From NCBI RefSeq assembly GCF_006346315.1, contig NZ_VDMR01000001.1:744001-808000 (forward strand): a stretch of DNA of 64,000 nt, written 5' to 3'. Origin of the DNA: Nocardioides litoris. GTDB taxonomy: Bacteria > Actinomycetota > Actinomycetes > Propionibacteriales > Nocardioidaceae. This document shows positions 52,350 through 61,048 of the stretch, in pieces. The notes beneath the pieces were generated by a model. It had not been told where the DNA came from, made no database searches, and worked only from the letters and a program-made list of their open reading frames with translations. Both the position numbers and the translations under genes were made by a program. The first letter of the stretch is position 1, and every line of letters begins with the position of its first letter.

Positions 52350-54167
52350 CTAGCTCCGGTTGTGAGCACGAGAGTCTACGTTGTGGATTATGGCCGCCTC
52401 CAGAGTGAGTGCTGCGCTTACGAGCCGCCGCACATGCTCTCGCGTTGGCTCCTGCTCGTGCGCGCCCGCGTCAATGGCCGCGGGGACCCAGCCCGAACCC
52501 TTCCTCACACCAAGGCTCGGCGCGAGGCCCTCCAGTTCACCCTGCTTGACGAGTACCACGCCCATATGGTCCATTGCTTCGATTAGTTGATCCGCCCGGG
52601 CACGCTCCGCCCGAAACGCGCTCATGCCGTGATCCTTCACTGCCCGCCACGGACTTTCCAGCGCGAGTTCCTCTGTGACCCTGGACCTAATCCCTCCGTC
52701 ATATGCACGGTCCGGGGCCTCGGCGAGAATGGCTGCTACGGACGCCGCCACATCGCGGTTCAGGCGTCTCCTCTTCGGGCCCCGAAACTGCTGGGTCGCA
52801 AGGCGGTAGTCGTCGGCGAGGGAACTCCAGTCGCCACCAACCGACTCAACCACTGACCTCAAGGTGCCCTCGTCGTTTAAAAGGTCGAGATCGGCGCAGG
52901 CGACTGTCGGCACGCCACAGGCCCTGGTTGTCAGGGCTAGCGAACGGATATTGGTCTTCCCTGCCGTAGGTACGAACAACACGTCATGGGGCGCCATTGC
53001 GCTCGTGTGAACACGATGGTCCGCGTCCAAAGCTGCCGCGAAAAATCGACAATCACGCTCGTTCTCGGCCAAGACTACAGCTCGGTAAAACAGTCCATCG
53101 AGGATGTTCGAGTAGCGGAGCGACGGCTCGGACCACACTGCGCTCAATCGACCTGCCGGTAGTTGCGCTGCAGTCGTTCGGTCCTCCTGCCGTGTCAGCC
53201 GGACGACCGAGACGGCCGCGCCGGGGGAATCGAGGAGGCCCATAAGAATGTTTTTGTCGTGCGTGGCCAAAATGACCTGAATTCCGCGGTCGTTCGCCAA
53301 ACGCGCAAGTTCGCGTCCAAGAACCCGTGCTTGAGGAGGATGTAGAAATGCCTCGGGCTCGTCCACAACAACTACTGGGTAAGTACTCGCAATAATAGGG
53401 AGAAGCAGTCCAATCATGCTTCTCATTCCGTCCCCCTGCTCATGAAGCGGACCAAGCCGCCCAAGCGCCTCGCGATACTGCGCGGTAATCGCATCAACCG
53501 ACGGAGCGTCGACGCCAGGATCCCCGACGCGAAGAATCAACTGCCCACTCAGCGGATCCAGTACGAGTCCCTGCTGGAACGCGTCGAAGGAGATGCGAGA
53601 CAACTCGCCCAGGAGTGCTGGATCGTCTTCAAGTCTCTGCAGCGGCGTTATCGCAGGATCCGTGAAGTCTGCGCGACGCGGCGACGGTTGCGACATTTCG
53701 AGACGGCTCTGGGTATCCGCGTAGTGCACTAAAGCAGGCCCAAGACCAGCAAGGCGGTCACTATAACCGTCAAAGGACCAGTAGTGAGCAGCGTTTCCGA
53801 CAGCGAGAAACCCGGCGGAAGGGTTCAGAATTCCGACAAACTGGCCCTGGTTCGCTGCTGCGCGGTGGTGGTAAAGCCAAGACGCTAGATCGGCTTGCGA
53901 ACCACCCCTTTCGAGTTCAACCCCCCGGATTAAATCAGGTGAGGGAGTTGGGGAGTTTCTTTCCGAACCTATCCAATCAACCATCTGGCGCAGCAAAGTT
54001 GACTTGCCGACGTTGTTCCCCCCGACGAACGCGGTGACGCCAGGGGACGGTAGTTCCACCGGAGTGTTCTGGACCTCTAGCGTCCGGATCGAGAGCCTGA
54101 CTCGCTCGGGGTTCCCGCCTTGCAGGGCCCCATCTTGAGCAGTGAAGGCATCAATCGAGATGGCCAT
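52350..54167 (-). CDS. OLD-family ATPase with TOPRIM nuclease domain, probable phage defence
   Basis: 605 residues, close to class 1 OLD nucleases. ABC-type ATPase: Walker A VGGNNVGKSTLL (residues 49-59), a signature-like HEQGDGMRSMIGLLLPI (242-258), Walker B VVVVDEPEAFLHP (265-277) and the His switch VILATHDKNILM. Then a TOPRIM domain with acidic residues at RAVVLAENERDCRFFAA (Glu368, Asp372) and VACADLDLLNDE (Asp426, Asp428), which bind metal for DNA cleavage. The gene uses many A/T third positions, unlike its neighbours, a sign of recent transfer. No UvrD-like GajB helicase, reverse transcriptase or other partner is adjacent, so it is a stand-alone class 1-type system. The promoter is TATAGA 8 bases before the ATG. 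Confidence 0.88.
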   Translation of the reverse strand: MAISIDAFTAQDGALQGGNPERVRLSIRTLEVQNTPVELPSPGVTAFVGGNNVGKSTLLRQMVDWIGSERNSPTPSPDLIRGVELERGGSQADLASWLYHHRAAANQGQFVGILNPSAGFLAVGNAAHYWSFDGYSDRLAGLGPALVHYADTQSRLEMSQPSPRRADFTDPAITPLQRLEDDPALLGELSRISFDAFQQGLVLDPLSGQLILRVGDPGVDAPSVDAITAQYREALGRLGPLHEQGDGMRSMIGLLLPIIASTYPVVVVDEPEAFLHPPQARVLGRELARLANDRGIQVILATHDKNILMGLLDSPGAAVSVVRLTRQEDRTTAAQLPAGRLSAVWSEPSLRYSNILDGLFYRAVVLAENERDCRFFAAALDADHRVHTSAMAPHDVLFVPTAGKTNIRSLALTTRACGVPTVACADLDLLNDEGTLRSVVESVGGDWSSLADDYRLATQQFRGPKRRRLNRDVAASVAAILAEAPDRAYDGGIRSRVTEELALESPWRAVKDHGMSAFRAERARADQLIEAMDHMGVVLVKQGELEGLAPSLGVRKGSGWVPAAIDAGAHEQEPTREHVRRLVSAALTLEAAIIHNVDSRAHNRS

Positions 54168-54175
54168 CGCGTCAC

Positions 54176-54181
54176 TCTATA
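54176..54181 (-). promoter_or_regulatory. -10 element TATAGA of the OLD nuclease gene
   Basis: On the minus strand TATAGA is followed by 8 bases and the ATG at 54167. It is more AT-rich than other -10 hexamers here, in line with a foreign origin. Confidence 0.5.
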
Positions 54182-54333
54182 GACCACGTCTCTCTCGTAC
54201 GGGTGACGGGGCCAAAGATCATGCTTTCATCGCAGCGAATGATGACCCGGCGGGTGCTCTTCGGCGCGTCTCAAGCGGCGCGCGGAAAGGCCGCCTGGCG
54301 CCCAGCGCTCGGCGAGCAGCGCCTGGTGAGCAG

Positions 54334-54367
54334 CGACGCCCCGGCCGCACCAGCGACCGGGGCGTCG
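54334..54367 (-). terminator. katG terminator hairpin
   Basis: CGACGCCCCGG (54334-54344) and CCGGGGCGTCG (54357-54367) form an 11-bp perfect stem with a 12-base loop, 15 bases downstream of the katG stop. It separates katG from the OLD gene, which is transcribed in the same direction. Confidence 0.75.
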
Positions 54368-54381
54368 TCGTGCGGCGGGGC

Positions 54382-56655
54382 TCAGCCCTTCTTGACGTCG
54401 TACCGGTCGGCCATCATCACCTTGGTCCACACCGCGACGAAGTCGCGCACGAACCGCTCGTGGCCGTCGTCGTCGGCGGCGTACACCTCGGCGACGGAGC
54501 GCAGCTGGCTGTTGGCGCCAAAGAGGAGGTCGCTGCGCGAGGCCTGGTACGCCGTGGCGCCGGTCTCCCGGTCGTCGAGGGTGTACGACGTCTCGGAGCC
54601 GTCCACCTTGGACCAGACGTAGTCCATGCTGGTGATGGCGGTGAAGAAGTCGGTGGTCAGGGCGCCGACGCGGTCGGTGAAGACCCCGGTGGCCGAGCCG
54701 TCGTGGTTGCAGCCCAGGACGCGCAGGCCGCCGGTGAGGGCGACCCACTCGGGCACCGAGAGGCTGAGCTGGGCGGCCTTGTCGAGGAAGAACTGCTCGG
54801 GCGGCAGGTCGCCGGCGACGCGGTCGAAGCCGTCCATCGTGTAGTTGCGGAACCCGTCGACGACCGGCGCGAGCCACTCGAAGGTGGGCACGTCGGTCTG
54901 GTCCTGGGTCGCGTCGACGCGGCCGGGGGTGAAGGGCACCTCGACGTCGGCGCCGGCCTCACGGGCGGCCTGCTCGACGGCGACGGTGCCGGCGAGCACG
55001 ATGAGGTCGGCGAGCGTGATCCGGCCCGAGCCCTCGGCGTTGAAGGTGTCCATCACGCCGCGCAGGGCCTCGATGACCGGCACGGTGCGCTGGTTGACCG
55101 ACCAGTCCTTCTGCGGGGCCAGGGCGAGGCGGGCGCCGTTGGCGCCGCCGCGCTTGTCGGTGTCGCGGAAGGTCACCGCGGAGGAGAAGGCGGTGTAGGC
55201 CAGGTCGGAGGTCGACAGGCCGGTGTCGAGGACCGCCTGCTTGAGCCGGGCGATGCCGTCGGTGTCGACGACCTCGTGGTCGGCCTGGGGGAGCGGGTCC
55301 TGCCAGGGGAAGTCCTCCGCCGCGACCTCGGGGCCGAGGTAGCGCGACTTCGGGCCCATGTCGCGGTGGGTGAGCTTGTACCAAGCCTTGGAGAACTCCT
55401 GCGTGAAGTAGTCGAAGTCCTCCAGGAACTTCTCGCAGATCTCGCGGTAGACCGGGTCGACCTTCAGCGCGATGTCGCTGGTCATCATCATCAGCGGGTG
55501 CTCGACGCCCTCGAGGTGCGCGTCGGGGGTCTTCGGCGCGCCCGGGTCGGTCGGCGTCCACTGCAGCGCGCCGGCGGGGCTCTGGGTCTGCTCCCACTCG
55601 AAGCCGAAGAGGTTCTCCAGGTAGGAGTTGTCCCACTGGGTGGGGTTCTGGGTCCACGAGCCCTCGATGCCGTTGGTCATCGTGTGCTCGGCGTTGCCCG
55701 ACCCGACCGGGTTGTGCCAGCCCAGGCCCATCGCCTCGACCGGCGCGATCTCCGGCGGCGCGCCGATCTGGTCGGCCGGCACCGCGCCGTGGCTCTTGCC
55801 GAACGCGTGGCCGCCCGCGATCAGGGCCACCGTCTCGGTGTCGTTCATGGCCATCCGCCCGAACGTGATCCGGATGTCGACCGCCGAGGCCGCCGGGTCG
55901 CCGTTGGCCTCCGGGCCCTCGGGGTTGACGTAGATCAGCGACTGGTGCGACGCCGCGAGCGGCTGCTGCAGCTCGTAGTCGTCGTCGCCCGGCTTGCCGG
56001 TCCACCTCTTGTCGCGCACCACCATGTCGTCGTACGACGCGGGGTGGGTCATGTCGATGTACTCCGGACCCCAGTACGTCGCGTCGTCGGCTTCCCACGC
56101 GTCGCGGCGCCCGCCGCCGAACCCGACGGTGGGGAAGTCCATGATCTCCAGCGCGCAGTTGCCGGCCAGGACGATCAGGTCGGCCCACGACAGCGCGTTG
56201 CCGTACTTCTTCTTGATCGGCCACAGCAGGCGGCGCGACTTGTCGGTGTTGCCGTTGTCCCACCAGCTGCTGATCGGGGCGAAGCGCTGCATGGCCTCGC
56301 CGGCGCCGCCGCGGCCGTCGGCGATGCGGTAGGTGCCGGCGGAGTGCCAGGCCATCCGGATCATCTGCGGGGCGTAGTTGCCGTAGTCCGAGGGCCACCA
56401 CGACACCGACGTGGTCAGGAACGTCTTGATGTCGGCCTTGAGCTCGTCGAGGTCGATCGCGCCGAACGCCGCCTCGTAGTCCTGGTCGGCCAGCGGGTTG
56501 GCCGCCGGGCCGTTGCGGTGCAGCTGCTCGACGCGCAGCCGGTCGGGGTACCAGTCCGACAGCGTCGGCTTGGTCGTCGCCGCCCCGCCGATGCTGTTGC
56601 CGCCGAAGGGGCAGGTGCCCTGGAGGACGTCGTCGTACTCGCGGTACTGGGTCAA
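54382..56655 (-). CDS. katG: Catalase-peroxidase KatG
   Basis: 757 residues from a TTG with GGAAGG 7 bases upstream. Distal haem pocket [13 protein letters not shown] (Arg100, Trp103, His104), proximal His in [20 protein letters not shown], and the Met-Tyr-Trp adduct residues Tyr in [15 protein letters not shown] and Met in [14 protein letters not shown] are all present, so both catalase and peroxidase activities are expected. The duplicated C-terminal domain ([20 protein letters not shown]) is complete. It removes H2O2 in the cytoplasm. The furA repressor gene that often precedes katG in actinobacteria is absent. Composition is normal for the genome, so it belongs to an older insertion than the OLD gene or to the host. 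Confidence 0.97.
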   Translation of the reverse strand: MTQYREYDDVLQGTCPFGGNSIGGAATTKPTLSDWYPDRLRVEQLHRNGPAANPLADQDYEAAFGAIDLDELKADIKTFLTTSVSWWPSDYGNYAPQMIRMAWHSAGTYRIADGRGGAGEAMQRFAPISSWWDNGNTDKSRRLLWPIKKKYGNALSWADLIVLAGNCALEIMDFPTVGFGGGRRDAWEADDATYWGPEYIDMTHPASYDDMVVRDKRWTGKPGDDDYELQQPLAASHQSLIYVNPEGPEANGDPAASAVDIRITFGRMAMNDTETVALIAGGHAFGKSHGAVPADQIGAPPEIAPVEAMGLGWHNPVGSGNAEHTMTNGIEGSWTQNPTQWDNSYLENLFGFEWEQTQSPAGALQWTPTDPGAPKTPDAHLEGVEHPLMMMTSDIALKVDPVYREICEKFLEDFDYFTQEFSKAWYKLTHRDMGPKSRYLGPEVAAEDFPWQDPLPQADHEVVDTDGIARLKQAVLDTGLSTSDLAYTAFSSAVTFRDTDKRGGANGARLALAPQKDWSVNQRTVPVIEALRGVMDTFNAEGSGRITLADLIVLAGTVAVEQAAREAGADVEVPFTPGRVDATQDQTDVPTFEWLAPVVDGFRNYTMDGFDRVAGDLPPEQFFLDKAAQLSLSVPEWVALTGGLRVLGCNHDGSATGVFTDRVGALTTDFFTAITSMDYVWSKVDGSETSYTLDDRETGATAYQASRSDLLFGANSQLRSVAEVYAADDDGHERFVRDFVAVWTKVMMADRYDVKKG

Positions 56656-56694
56656 GGCGGGGCCTTCCGCTCGTCAGCGATGCCGTGACGGCCG

Positions 56695-56705
56695 CCACGA
56701 CGTGG
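56695..56705. promoter_or_regulatory. Palindrome CCACGACGTGG upstream of katG
   Basis: An 11-base palindrome with one central base, 40 bases upstream of the katG start in the divergent gap 56656-56823. Could be a redox-regulator site; it does not match a FurA box that I know. Confidence 0.3.
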
Positions 56706-56811
56706 TCGCCATTCAACCGCCCGCGGTGTCCCCCGAGGGGTGAGGAGGAGCGGCCGTCAGCGCCCGGTTGGGACCACGACCAGCAGGTTCGGGTACGCCG
56801 TCGGGCGGGGC

Positions 56812-56817
56812 TACGGT
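56812..56817 (+). promoter_or_regulatory. -10 hexamer TACGGT of the DinB-like gene
   Basis: TACGGT ends 6 bases before the GTG at 56824; predicted leaderless start. Confidence 0.5.
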
Positions 56818-56823
56818 AGCGCC

Positions 56824-57468
56824 GTGGGCCTGGGCGTGGAGACCGACGAGGCGCGGGAGGCGTGCGCGGCCTCGGTCGAGGGGTTCGTGCGGGCGGCCGC
56901 GGGGCTCGACGAGCTCGAGCTCCTCGGGGCGTCGCGGTGCCACGGCTGGACCCGCCTTGACGTCGTCGTCCACGTCATCGCCGGCTGGCAGGAGATGCTC
57001 GGCGGGCTGGTCTCGCCCGTCGACGGCGAGCCGACCGTCGACGCGGCGAGCTACTGGCGGGCCTTCGCCGAGCAGTACGGCGACGACGACCCCGTCGCCG
57101 ACCTCATGGCCCAGCGCCGCCGGACGGCGTCGTACGCGCGGCCGGCGTCGGCGACCGCCCAGCTGCGCGACGTCGGCGAGGCGCTGCTGCGGGGCGTGCG
57201 CAGCTGCGGCGAGAGGCACCTGACCTGGCAGGGCCACGTGTTCACGCCCGGCGACTTCCTCGCCGCCTGGGCCGTCGAGGACGCCGTCCACCACCTCGAC
57301 CTGCTCGCCGACGAGCCCGTGCCGGCCAGCGCCCTCCGGCTGGCCCGGGCCACCGTCGAGGCGCTGGCCCCCGAGCCGCTCCCGGCGACGTGGGACGACG
57401 TCGACGTCGTCCTGGCCGGGGCCGGGCGCGTCCGCACCGACGTGGCCGGGCTGCCGGTGCTCGGCTGA
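56824..57468 (+). CDS. DinB/maleylpyruvate isomerase-like metal-dependent protein
   Basis: 214 residues from GTG 56824. A four-helix-bundle pattern with DEAREACAASVEGFVRAAAG, GWTRLDVVVHVIAGWQEMLG and TPGDFLAAWAVEDAVHHLDL; the His of VVHVI and the last HHLDL are candidate metal ligands of the mycothiol-dependent isomerase/DinB fold. Such proteins in actinobacteria are thought to be mycothiol transferases or isomerases. The exact substrate is unknown. It is divergent from katG, and both could belong to thiol/oxidative stress defence, though no shared operator is evident. Confidence 0.78.
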   Translation: MGLGVETDEAREACAASVEGFVRAAAGLDELELLGASRCHGWTRLDVVVHVIAGWQEMLGGLVSPVDGEPTVDAASYWRAFAEQYGDDDPVADLMAQRRRTASYARPASATAQLRDVGEALLRGVRSCGERHLTWQGHVFTPGDFLAAWAVEDAVHHLDLLADEPVPASALRLARATVEALAPEPLPATWDDVDVVLAGAGRVRTDVAGLPVLG

Positions 57469-57493
57469 GGGGTCGCGAGCCGCTCCGGCGGGT

Positions 57494-57916
57494 TCAGAGG
57501 AGCGACGCGGTCAGCGGTGCCTCGGGGTCCTCGACGTAGCAGACGAGCCGGTCGGTGCTGTCGACGTTGCTGGGCTCGTCGATGAGCAGGGCCCAGCTGA
57601 GGTCGCCCTCGTAGGCCTCGAGCCGGTCGAGGTCGGCCGGCTCCAGCAGCCCGGTGCAGACCTTCTCGGCGTCGGCGAGGTCGGTGGTCTCGGCGTAGGC
57701 GTCGGCGTAGACGGTGGTCAGCACCACCTCGGCGTCGTGGGGGCGGTCGCAGTCGGCCTCGGTGAGGTCGAGCCGGCCGCCCTGCTCGGCGACGTCGACG
57801 CACTGCCCGGCCTCGACGGTCTCGGGGGTCAGCGACCGGCCGCGGTCGTCCTCGCCGACCCCGAGGGCGACGACCAGCCCGAAGGCGAGACCCGCCACCA
57901 CGACGGCGGCGCCCAC
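57494..57916 (-). CDS. Septum-formation-domain-like membrane protein (short paralogue)
   Basis: 140 residues from GTG 57916. The open frame continues upstream to a CTG at 57958 that overlaps the previous stop (CTGA); starting there would complete the membrane helix (VVTGLLVVGAAVVVAGLAFG preceded by SGRRSP), so CTG or a missed start is possible. The exported part has GQCVDVAEQGG, LTEADCDRPHDAEVVLTTVY and TDRLVCYVEDPEAPL, the Cys/His pattern of the Septum_form domain. It is a paralogue of the adjacent gene. Function unknown; possible cell-division or envelope role by family name only. Confidence 0.72.
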   Translation of the reverse strand: MGAAVVVAGLAFGLVVALGVGEDDRGRSLTPETVEAGQCVDVAEQGGRLDLTEADCDRPHDAEVVLTTVYADAYAETTDLADAEKVCTGLLEPADLDRLEAYEGDLSWALLIDEPSNVDSTDRLVCYVEDPEAPLTASLL

Positions 57917-57954
57917 GACGAGGAGCCCGGTGACGACGGGGGAGCGGCGCCCGC

Positions 57955-58731
57955 TCAGGGCGCGATCTCCTCGTCGAGGCGGCCGGACGGCGGCGTGGCG
58001 TAGCAGACCAGGCGGTCCCCGGGGTCGATCGCGCTGGGGTCCTCGATGAGGGCGTTGACGGTGAACCCGCCCTCGGCGAGCGCCGAGGCCAGCGCGGGGT
58101 CGTCGGCGGTGACCCGGTCGATGCAGACCTGGCCGGCGTTGGCGCCCTCCAGGGTCGCGGCGTCGTCGCCGGCGTCACCGGCGTAGACGACCTCGGCGTC
58201 GTGGGTCTCGGTGCACTCCTTCTTGCGGAGCGTGACCGCGTCGGAGTCGTCGTCGTCGACGTCGACGCACTGGCCCGGTCGGGCGTCGTCGACGGAGACG
58301 AAGGAGTCGGCGAGCTGGACCAGCCCGAAGACCGCGAGGCCGGCCAGGACCGTGCCGAGCAGGCCCACCACGATCGCGGTGACCGCGGCCCACCGGCCCT
58401 TGCGCTTGCCGTCTCCGGTGCGGCCGAGCCCGACGAACCCGAGGATCGCGCCGACCAGCGACAGGCAGCAGGTGAGGCTGAGCACCAGCGCGACGATCGA
58501 CAGCGTGTCGGTGCCCCGGTCGGGCTGGCCGCCGCCGTAGCCGCCCGGCTGGCCGCCGTAGCCGCCGCCGTAGCCGCCGCCGTAGCCCCCGCCGTAGCCG
58601 CCGGGCGCCCCCGGCTGGCCGTAGCCGCCCGGCTGGCCGTAGCCACCGCCGTACCCGCCGCCACCGCTGCCGGGAGGCGGGCCGTAGGGGTCGCTGCCGG
58701 CCGGGCGCTGGGGGTCGTAGGGGTTGCTCAT
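57955..58731 (-). CDS. DUF4190 and septum-formation-domain protein with Gly/Tyr-rich N-terminus
   Basis: 258 residues, ATG with GGAGGA upstream. Residues 1-70 are a low-complexity segment of GGYGQPGGYGQPG and GGYGGGYGG repeats; then two membrane helices of DUF4190 (LSIVALVLSLTCCLSLVGAI, AAVTAIVVGLLGTVLAGLAV) and an exported domain with RPGQCVDVDDDDSD, CTETHDAEVVYAGD and DRLVCYATPPSGR. The exported domain is homologous to the downstream protein, so a tandem duplication is likely. The Gly/Tyr-rich cytoplasmic part could mediate self-association. Confidence 0.82.
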   Translation of the reverse strand: MSNPYDPQRPAGSDPYGPPPGSGGGGYGGGYGQPGGYGQPGAPGGYGGGYGGGYGGGYGGQPGGYGGGQPDRGTDTLSIVALVLSLTCCLSLVGAILGFVGLGRTGDGKRKGRWAAVTAIVVGLLGTVLAGLAVFGLVQLADSFVSVDDARPGQCVDVDDDDSDAVTLRKKECTETHDAEVVYAGDAGDDAATLEGANAGQVCIDRVTADDPALASALAEGGFTVNALIEDPSAIDPGDRLVCYATPPSGRLDEEIAP

Positions 58732-58813
58732 CGCCAGGGTCCTCCGGGTGCGTGCCCGGGCCGCTCCCGGTGGTAGGCCGCACAGTCTGGCAGGCCGGGT
58801 CGTCAGCCTGCGG

Positions 58814-58819
58814 CAGGAT
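58814..58819 (+). promoter_or_regulatory. -10-like hexamer CAGGAT before the AlkZ-like gene
   Basis: CAGGAT ends 6 bases before the GTG at 58826 in the divergent gap 58732-58825. Confidence 0.4.
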
Positions 58820-58825
58820 GTCGCC

Positions 58826-60013
58826 GTGCGCCACGTGACCGACGACGAGCGCCGCCTGCGGCTCGCGCGGCGGCACGCGCTGGCCCCCTCCACCCGCGTC
58901 GCGACGCCCGAGGAGGCGACGCGCGCGGTCGCGGTGCTGCACGCCACCGAGCCGGCCACGATCTTCCTGTCCTGCTGGGCGCGGGTCGAGGGGTTCGAGC
59001 GCGGCGACCTCGAGCGCGCCCTGTACGACGACCGCACGCTGGTCAAGCAGCTGGCGATGCGCCGCACCCTGTTCGTCTTCCCCCGCGACCTGCTGCCCGC
59101 GGCCTGGGGGAGCGCCTCGGCGCGCGTCGCCGAGGCGGAGCTCAAGCGGATGGCCAAGGACGTCGAGAAGGCCGGGGTCGCCGCTGACGGCACGGCCTGG
59201 GTCCACGGCGCCCGCGCCGCGGTGCTCGACGCGCTCGCCGAGCGACCCGACGGGCTGACCGCGGTCGAGGTGCGTGACCTGCTGCCCGAGGTCGCGGTGA
59301 AGTTCGAGGTCACCGCGGGCGCGGTCTGGAACCACTCCCGCGTCCTGACCCACCTCGGCCTCACCGCCGACCTCCTGCGCGGCCACAACACCCAGCACTG
59401 GCGCCTGTCGCGCCCGCGCTGGACCCGCACCGCCGACTGGCTCGGCGCCGGCGCCGTCGCGCCCCCCACGACGGTGGCCGAGGGGTACGCCGCCCTCGTC
59501 GCGGCCTGGCTGCGCCGGTTCGGGCCCGGCACCGAGGCCGACCTGGTGTGGTGGTTCGGCGCGACCAAGGCCGCGGTCCGGGGTGCACTGGCCGACCTCG
59601 GCGCCGTCGAGGTCGGCCTCGACGGCGGGGCCACCGGCTGGCTCCTGCCCGACGACCTCGACCCGCCCGCGCCCCTCGACGCGCCCGAGCCGTGGGTCGC
59701 CCTGCTCCCCGTGCTCGACCCCACCGTCATGGGGTGGCGCGACCGCGACTGGTACCTCGGCCCCCACGGCCCCGAGCTCTTCGACCGCAACGGCAACGCC
59801 GGCACCACCGCGTGGGCCGACGGGCGCGTCGTCGGCAGCTGGGTGCAGGACGACGCCGGCACCGTGCACCTGCACCTGCTTGAGGAGGTCGACGCCGACG
59901 TACGCCGGGCGCTCGAGGCCGAGGCGGCGCGGCTGACCGACTGGCTGGCGGGGGAGCGGGTCGGCACGGTCTACCCCAGCCCGGCGATGAAGGCCGCCCG
60001 CGCCGCGCACTAA
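58826..60013 (+). CDS. Winged-helix DNA-binding protein of the AlkZ/YcaQ glycosylase-like family
   Basis: 395 residues from GTG 58826. Typical HTH_42 features: DDERRLRLARRHAL, VAVLHATEPATIFLSCWARV, LVKQLAMRRTLFVFPRDLLP, three winged-helix-like units, and the C-terminal beta segment VALLPVLDPTVMGWRDRDWY. Members include E. coli YcaQ and AlkZ, which unhook DNA crosslinks or remove bulky alkylated bases. The residues in the catalytic position here read HATEP, so catalytic competence is uncertain. Its TAA stop forms part of the next promoter. Confidence 0.85.
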   Translation: MRHVTDDERRLRLARRHALAPSTRVATPEEATRAVAVLHATEPATIFLSCWARVEGFERGDLERALYDDRTLVKQLAMRRTLFVFPRDLLPAAWGSASARVAEAELKRMAKDVEKAGVAADGTAWVHGARAAVLDALAERPDGLTAVEVRDLLPEVAVKFEVTAGAVWNHSRVLTHLGLTADLLRGHNTQHWRLSRPRWTRTADWLGAGAVAPPTTVAEGYAALVAAWLRRFGPGTEADLVWWFGATKAAVRGALADLGAVEVGLDGGATGWLLPDDLDPPAPLDAPEPWVALLPVLDPTVMGWRDRDWYLGPHGPELFDRNGNAGTTAWADGRVVGSWVQDDAGTVHLHLLEEVDADVRRALEAEAARLTDWLAGERVGTVYPSPAMKAARAAH

Positions 60014-60016
60014 CGT
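60011..60016 (+). promoter_or_regulatory. -10 hexamer TAACGT of the DUF2344 gene fused to a stop codon
   Basis: The TAA stop of the AlkZ-like gene (60011-60013) begins TAACGT; 7 bases later is the GTG at 60024. Confidence 0.6.
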
Positions 60017-60023
60017 TCGGCCG

Positions 60024-60761
60024 GTGAGCCGACAGCCCCCGGAGCAGCAGGCGCCGCCGGTGCAGCGGCTGCGGGTGCGCTACGCCAAGCGCGGCCGGCT
60101 GCGCTTCACCAGCCACCGCGACTTCAGCCGCGCGTTCGAGCGGGCCGTGTTCCGGGCCCGGGTGCCCATGGCCTACTCCTCCGGCTTCAACCCGCACCCC
60201 CGCATCTCCTACGCCGGCGCCGCGCCGACCGGGTCGGCCAGCGAGGCGGAGTTCCTCGAGATCGCCCTGGCCGAGGTCGTCGACCCGGCCGACGTGCACG
60301 CCCAGCTCGAGGAGGCGCTGCCCGACGGGCTCGACGTCGTGGCCGTCGTCGACGCCGCGACGCTCGGCGGCGGCAGCCTCGCCGACGGCCTCCAGGCCAG
60401 CCGGTGGCGCATCGACACGACCGCGCCGCCCGACGAGGCCCGCGCCGCCGTCGGCACGTTCCTCGCCGAGGAGTCGGTGCTGGTCGAGCGGATGACCAAG
60501 AAGGGCCTGCGCGAGTTCGACTGCCGGGCCGCCGTGGTCTCGCTCGAGATGCTCGACGGCCCGACCGGCGCCGCCTCGCTCGACCTGGTGCTCCGCCACA
60601 CCGTGCCCGCGGTGCGTCCCGACGACGTGCTCACCGGCGTACGCCGGCTCACCGACCTCGACACCGGCCGCGCCCCGCTGCTGACCCGCACCGAGCAGGG
60701 TCCGCTCGACGAGGAGCGCGGCACCGTCGGCGACCCGTTCGCCACCGCCACCGACGGCTGA
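60024..60761 (+). CDS. DUF2344 protein, TIGR03936 family
   Basis: 245 residues from GTG 60024. The conserved N-terminus VQRLRVRYAKRGRLRFTSHR, DFSRAFERAVFRARVPMAYS and SGFNPHPRISYAGAAPTG is diagnostic. It is the regular partner of TIGR03960 radical SAM proteins, fused to them in some bacteria, and precedes rne in most actinobacteria. Its role is unknown. The partner here is at 49801-51786, so the pair has been split by inserted genes. Confidence 0.94.
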   Translation: MSRQPPEQQAPPVQRLRVRYAKRGRLRFTSHRDFSRAFERAVFRARVPMAYSSGFNPHPRISYAGAAPTGSASEAEFLEIALAEVVDPADVHAQLEEALPDGLDVVAVVDAATLGGGSLADGLQASRWRIDTTAPPDEARAAVGTFLAEESVLVERMTKKGLREFDCRAAVVSLEMLDGPTGAASLDLVLRHTVPAVRPDDVLTGVRRLTDLDTGRAPLLTRTEQGPLDEERGTVGDPFATATDG

Positions 60762-61048
60762 ACCGCGCCGACGGGCCCCGCCGGGTCGCGTGTGCCACAA
60801 TGCCGGGGACGACTCCACCGCCGCCCCGCACGTCGGGACGGCACGGTGGGACGGGTCGATGCCGGACCGCGACGCGGTCCCGGAGCCGGTGACAGCGGCA
60901 CGGGACGAGCGACCGCGGCGGGTGCGCCCCCGACCAGCGCCGCACCACGGGGCGGGGTCGCCGCCCACCAGACTTTCGTGGCCCGGTCCGCGCCTCCCGC
61001 GCAGCCAGGTCACCAGACAGCCCGGCCCCGCCGGGCGAGGAGCAGCAC
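60762..61048 (+). promoter_or_regulatory. Long leader of the RNase E gene
   Basis: 287 bases without a convincing gene. A -10-like CACAAT at 60796-60801 would give a leader of about 240 bases. It contains GC-rich inverted segments (for example CCGGACCGCGACGCGGTCCCGG around 60870, a stem of GGACCGCG and CGCGGTCC) and a dispensable 88-codon frame that overlaps the rne start. RNase E is known to control its own mRNA through a structured leader in other bacteria. Confidence 0.5.

Noticed and set aside
51910..52353. A 147-codon plus-strand frame in the lower-GC segment
   Set aside because: No recognisable motif, no ribosome-binding site, composition not protein-like; it overlaps the end of the OLD gene on the other strand.
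53442..53732. A 96-codon plus-strand frame inside the OLD gene
   Set aside because: Antisense to conserved OLD ATPase sequence; no independent support for an antidote or antisense gene.
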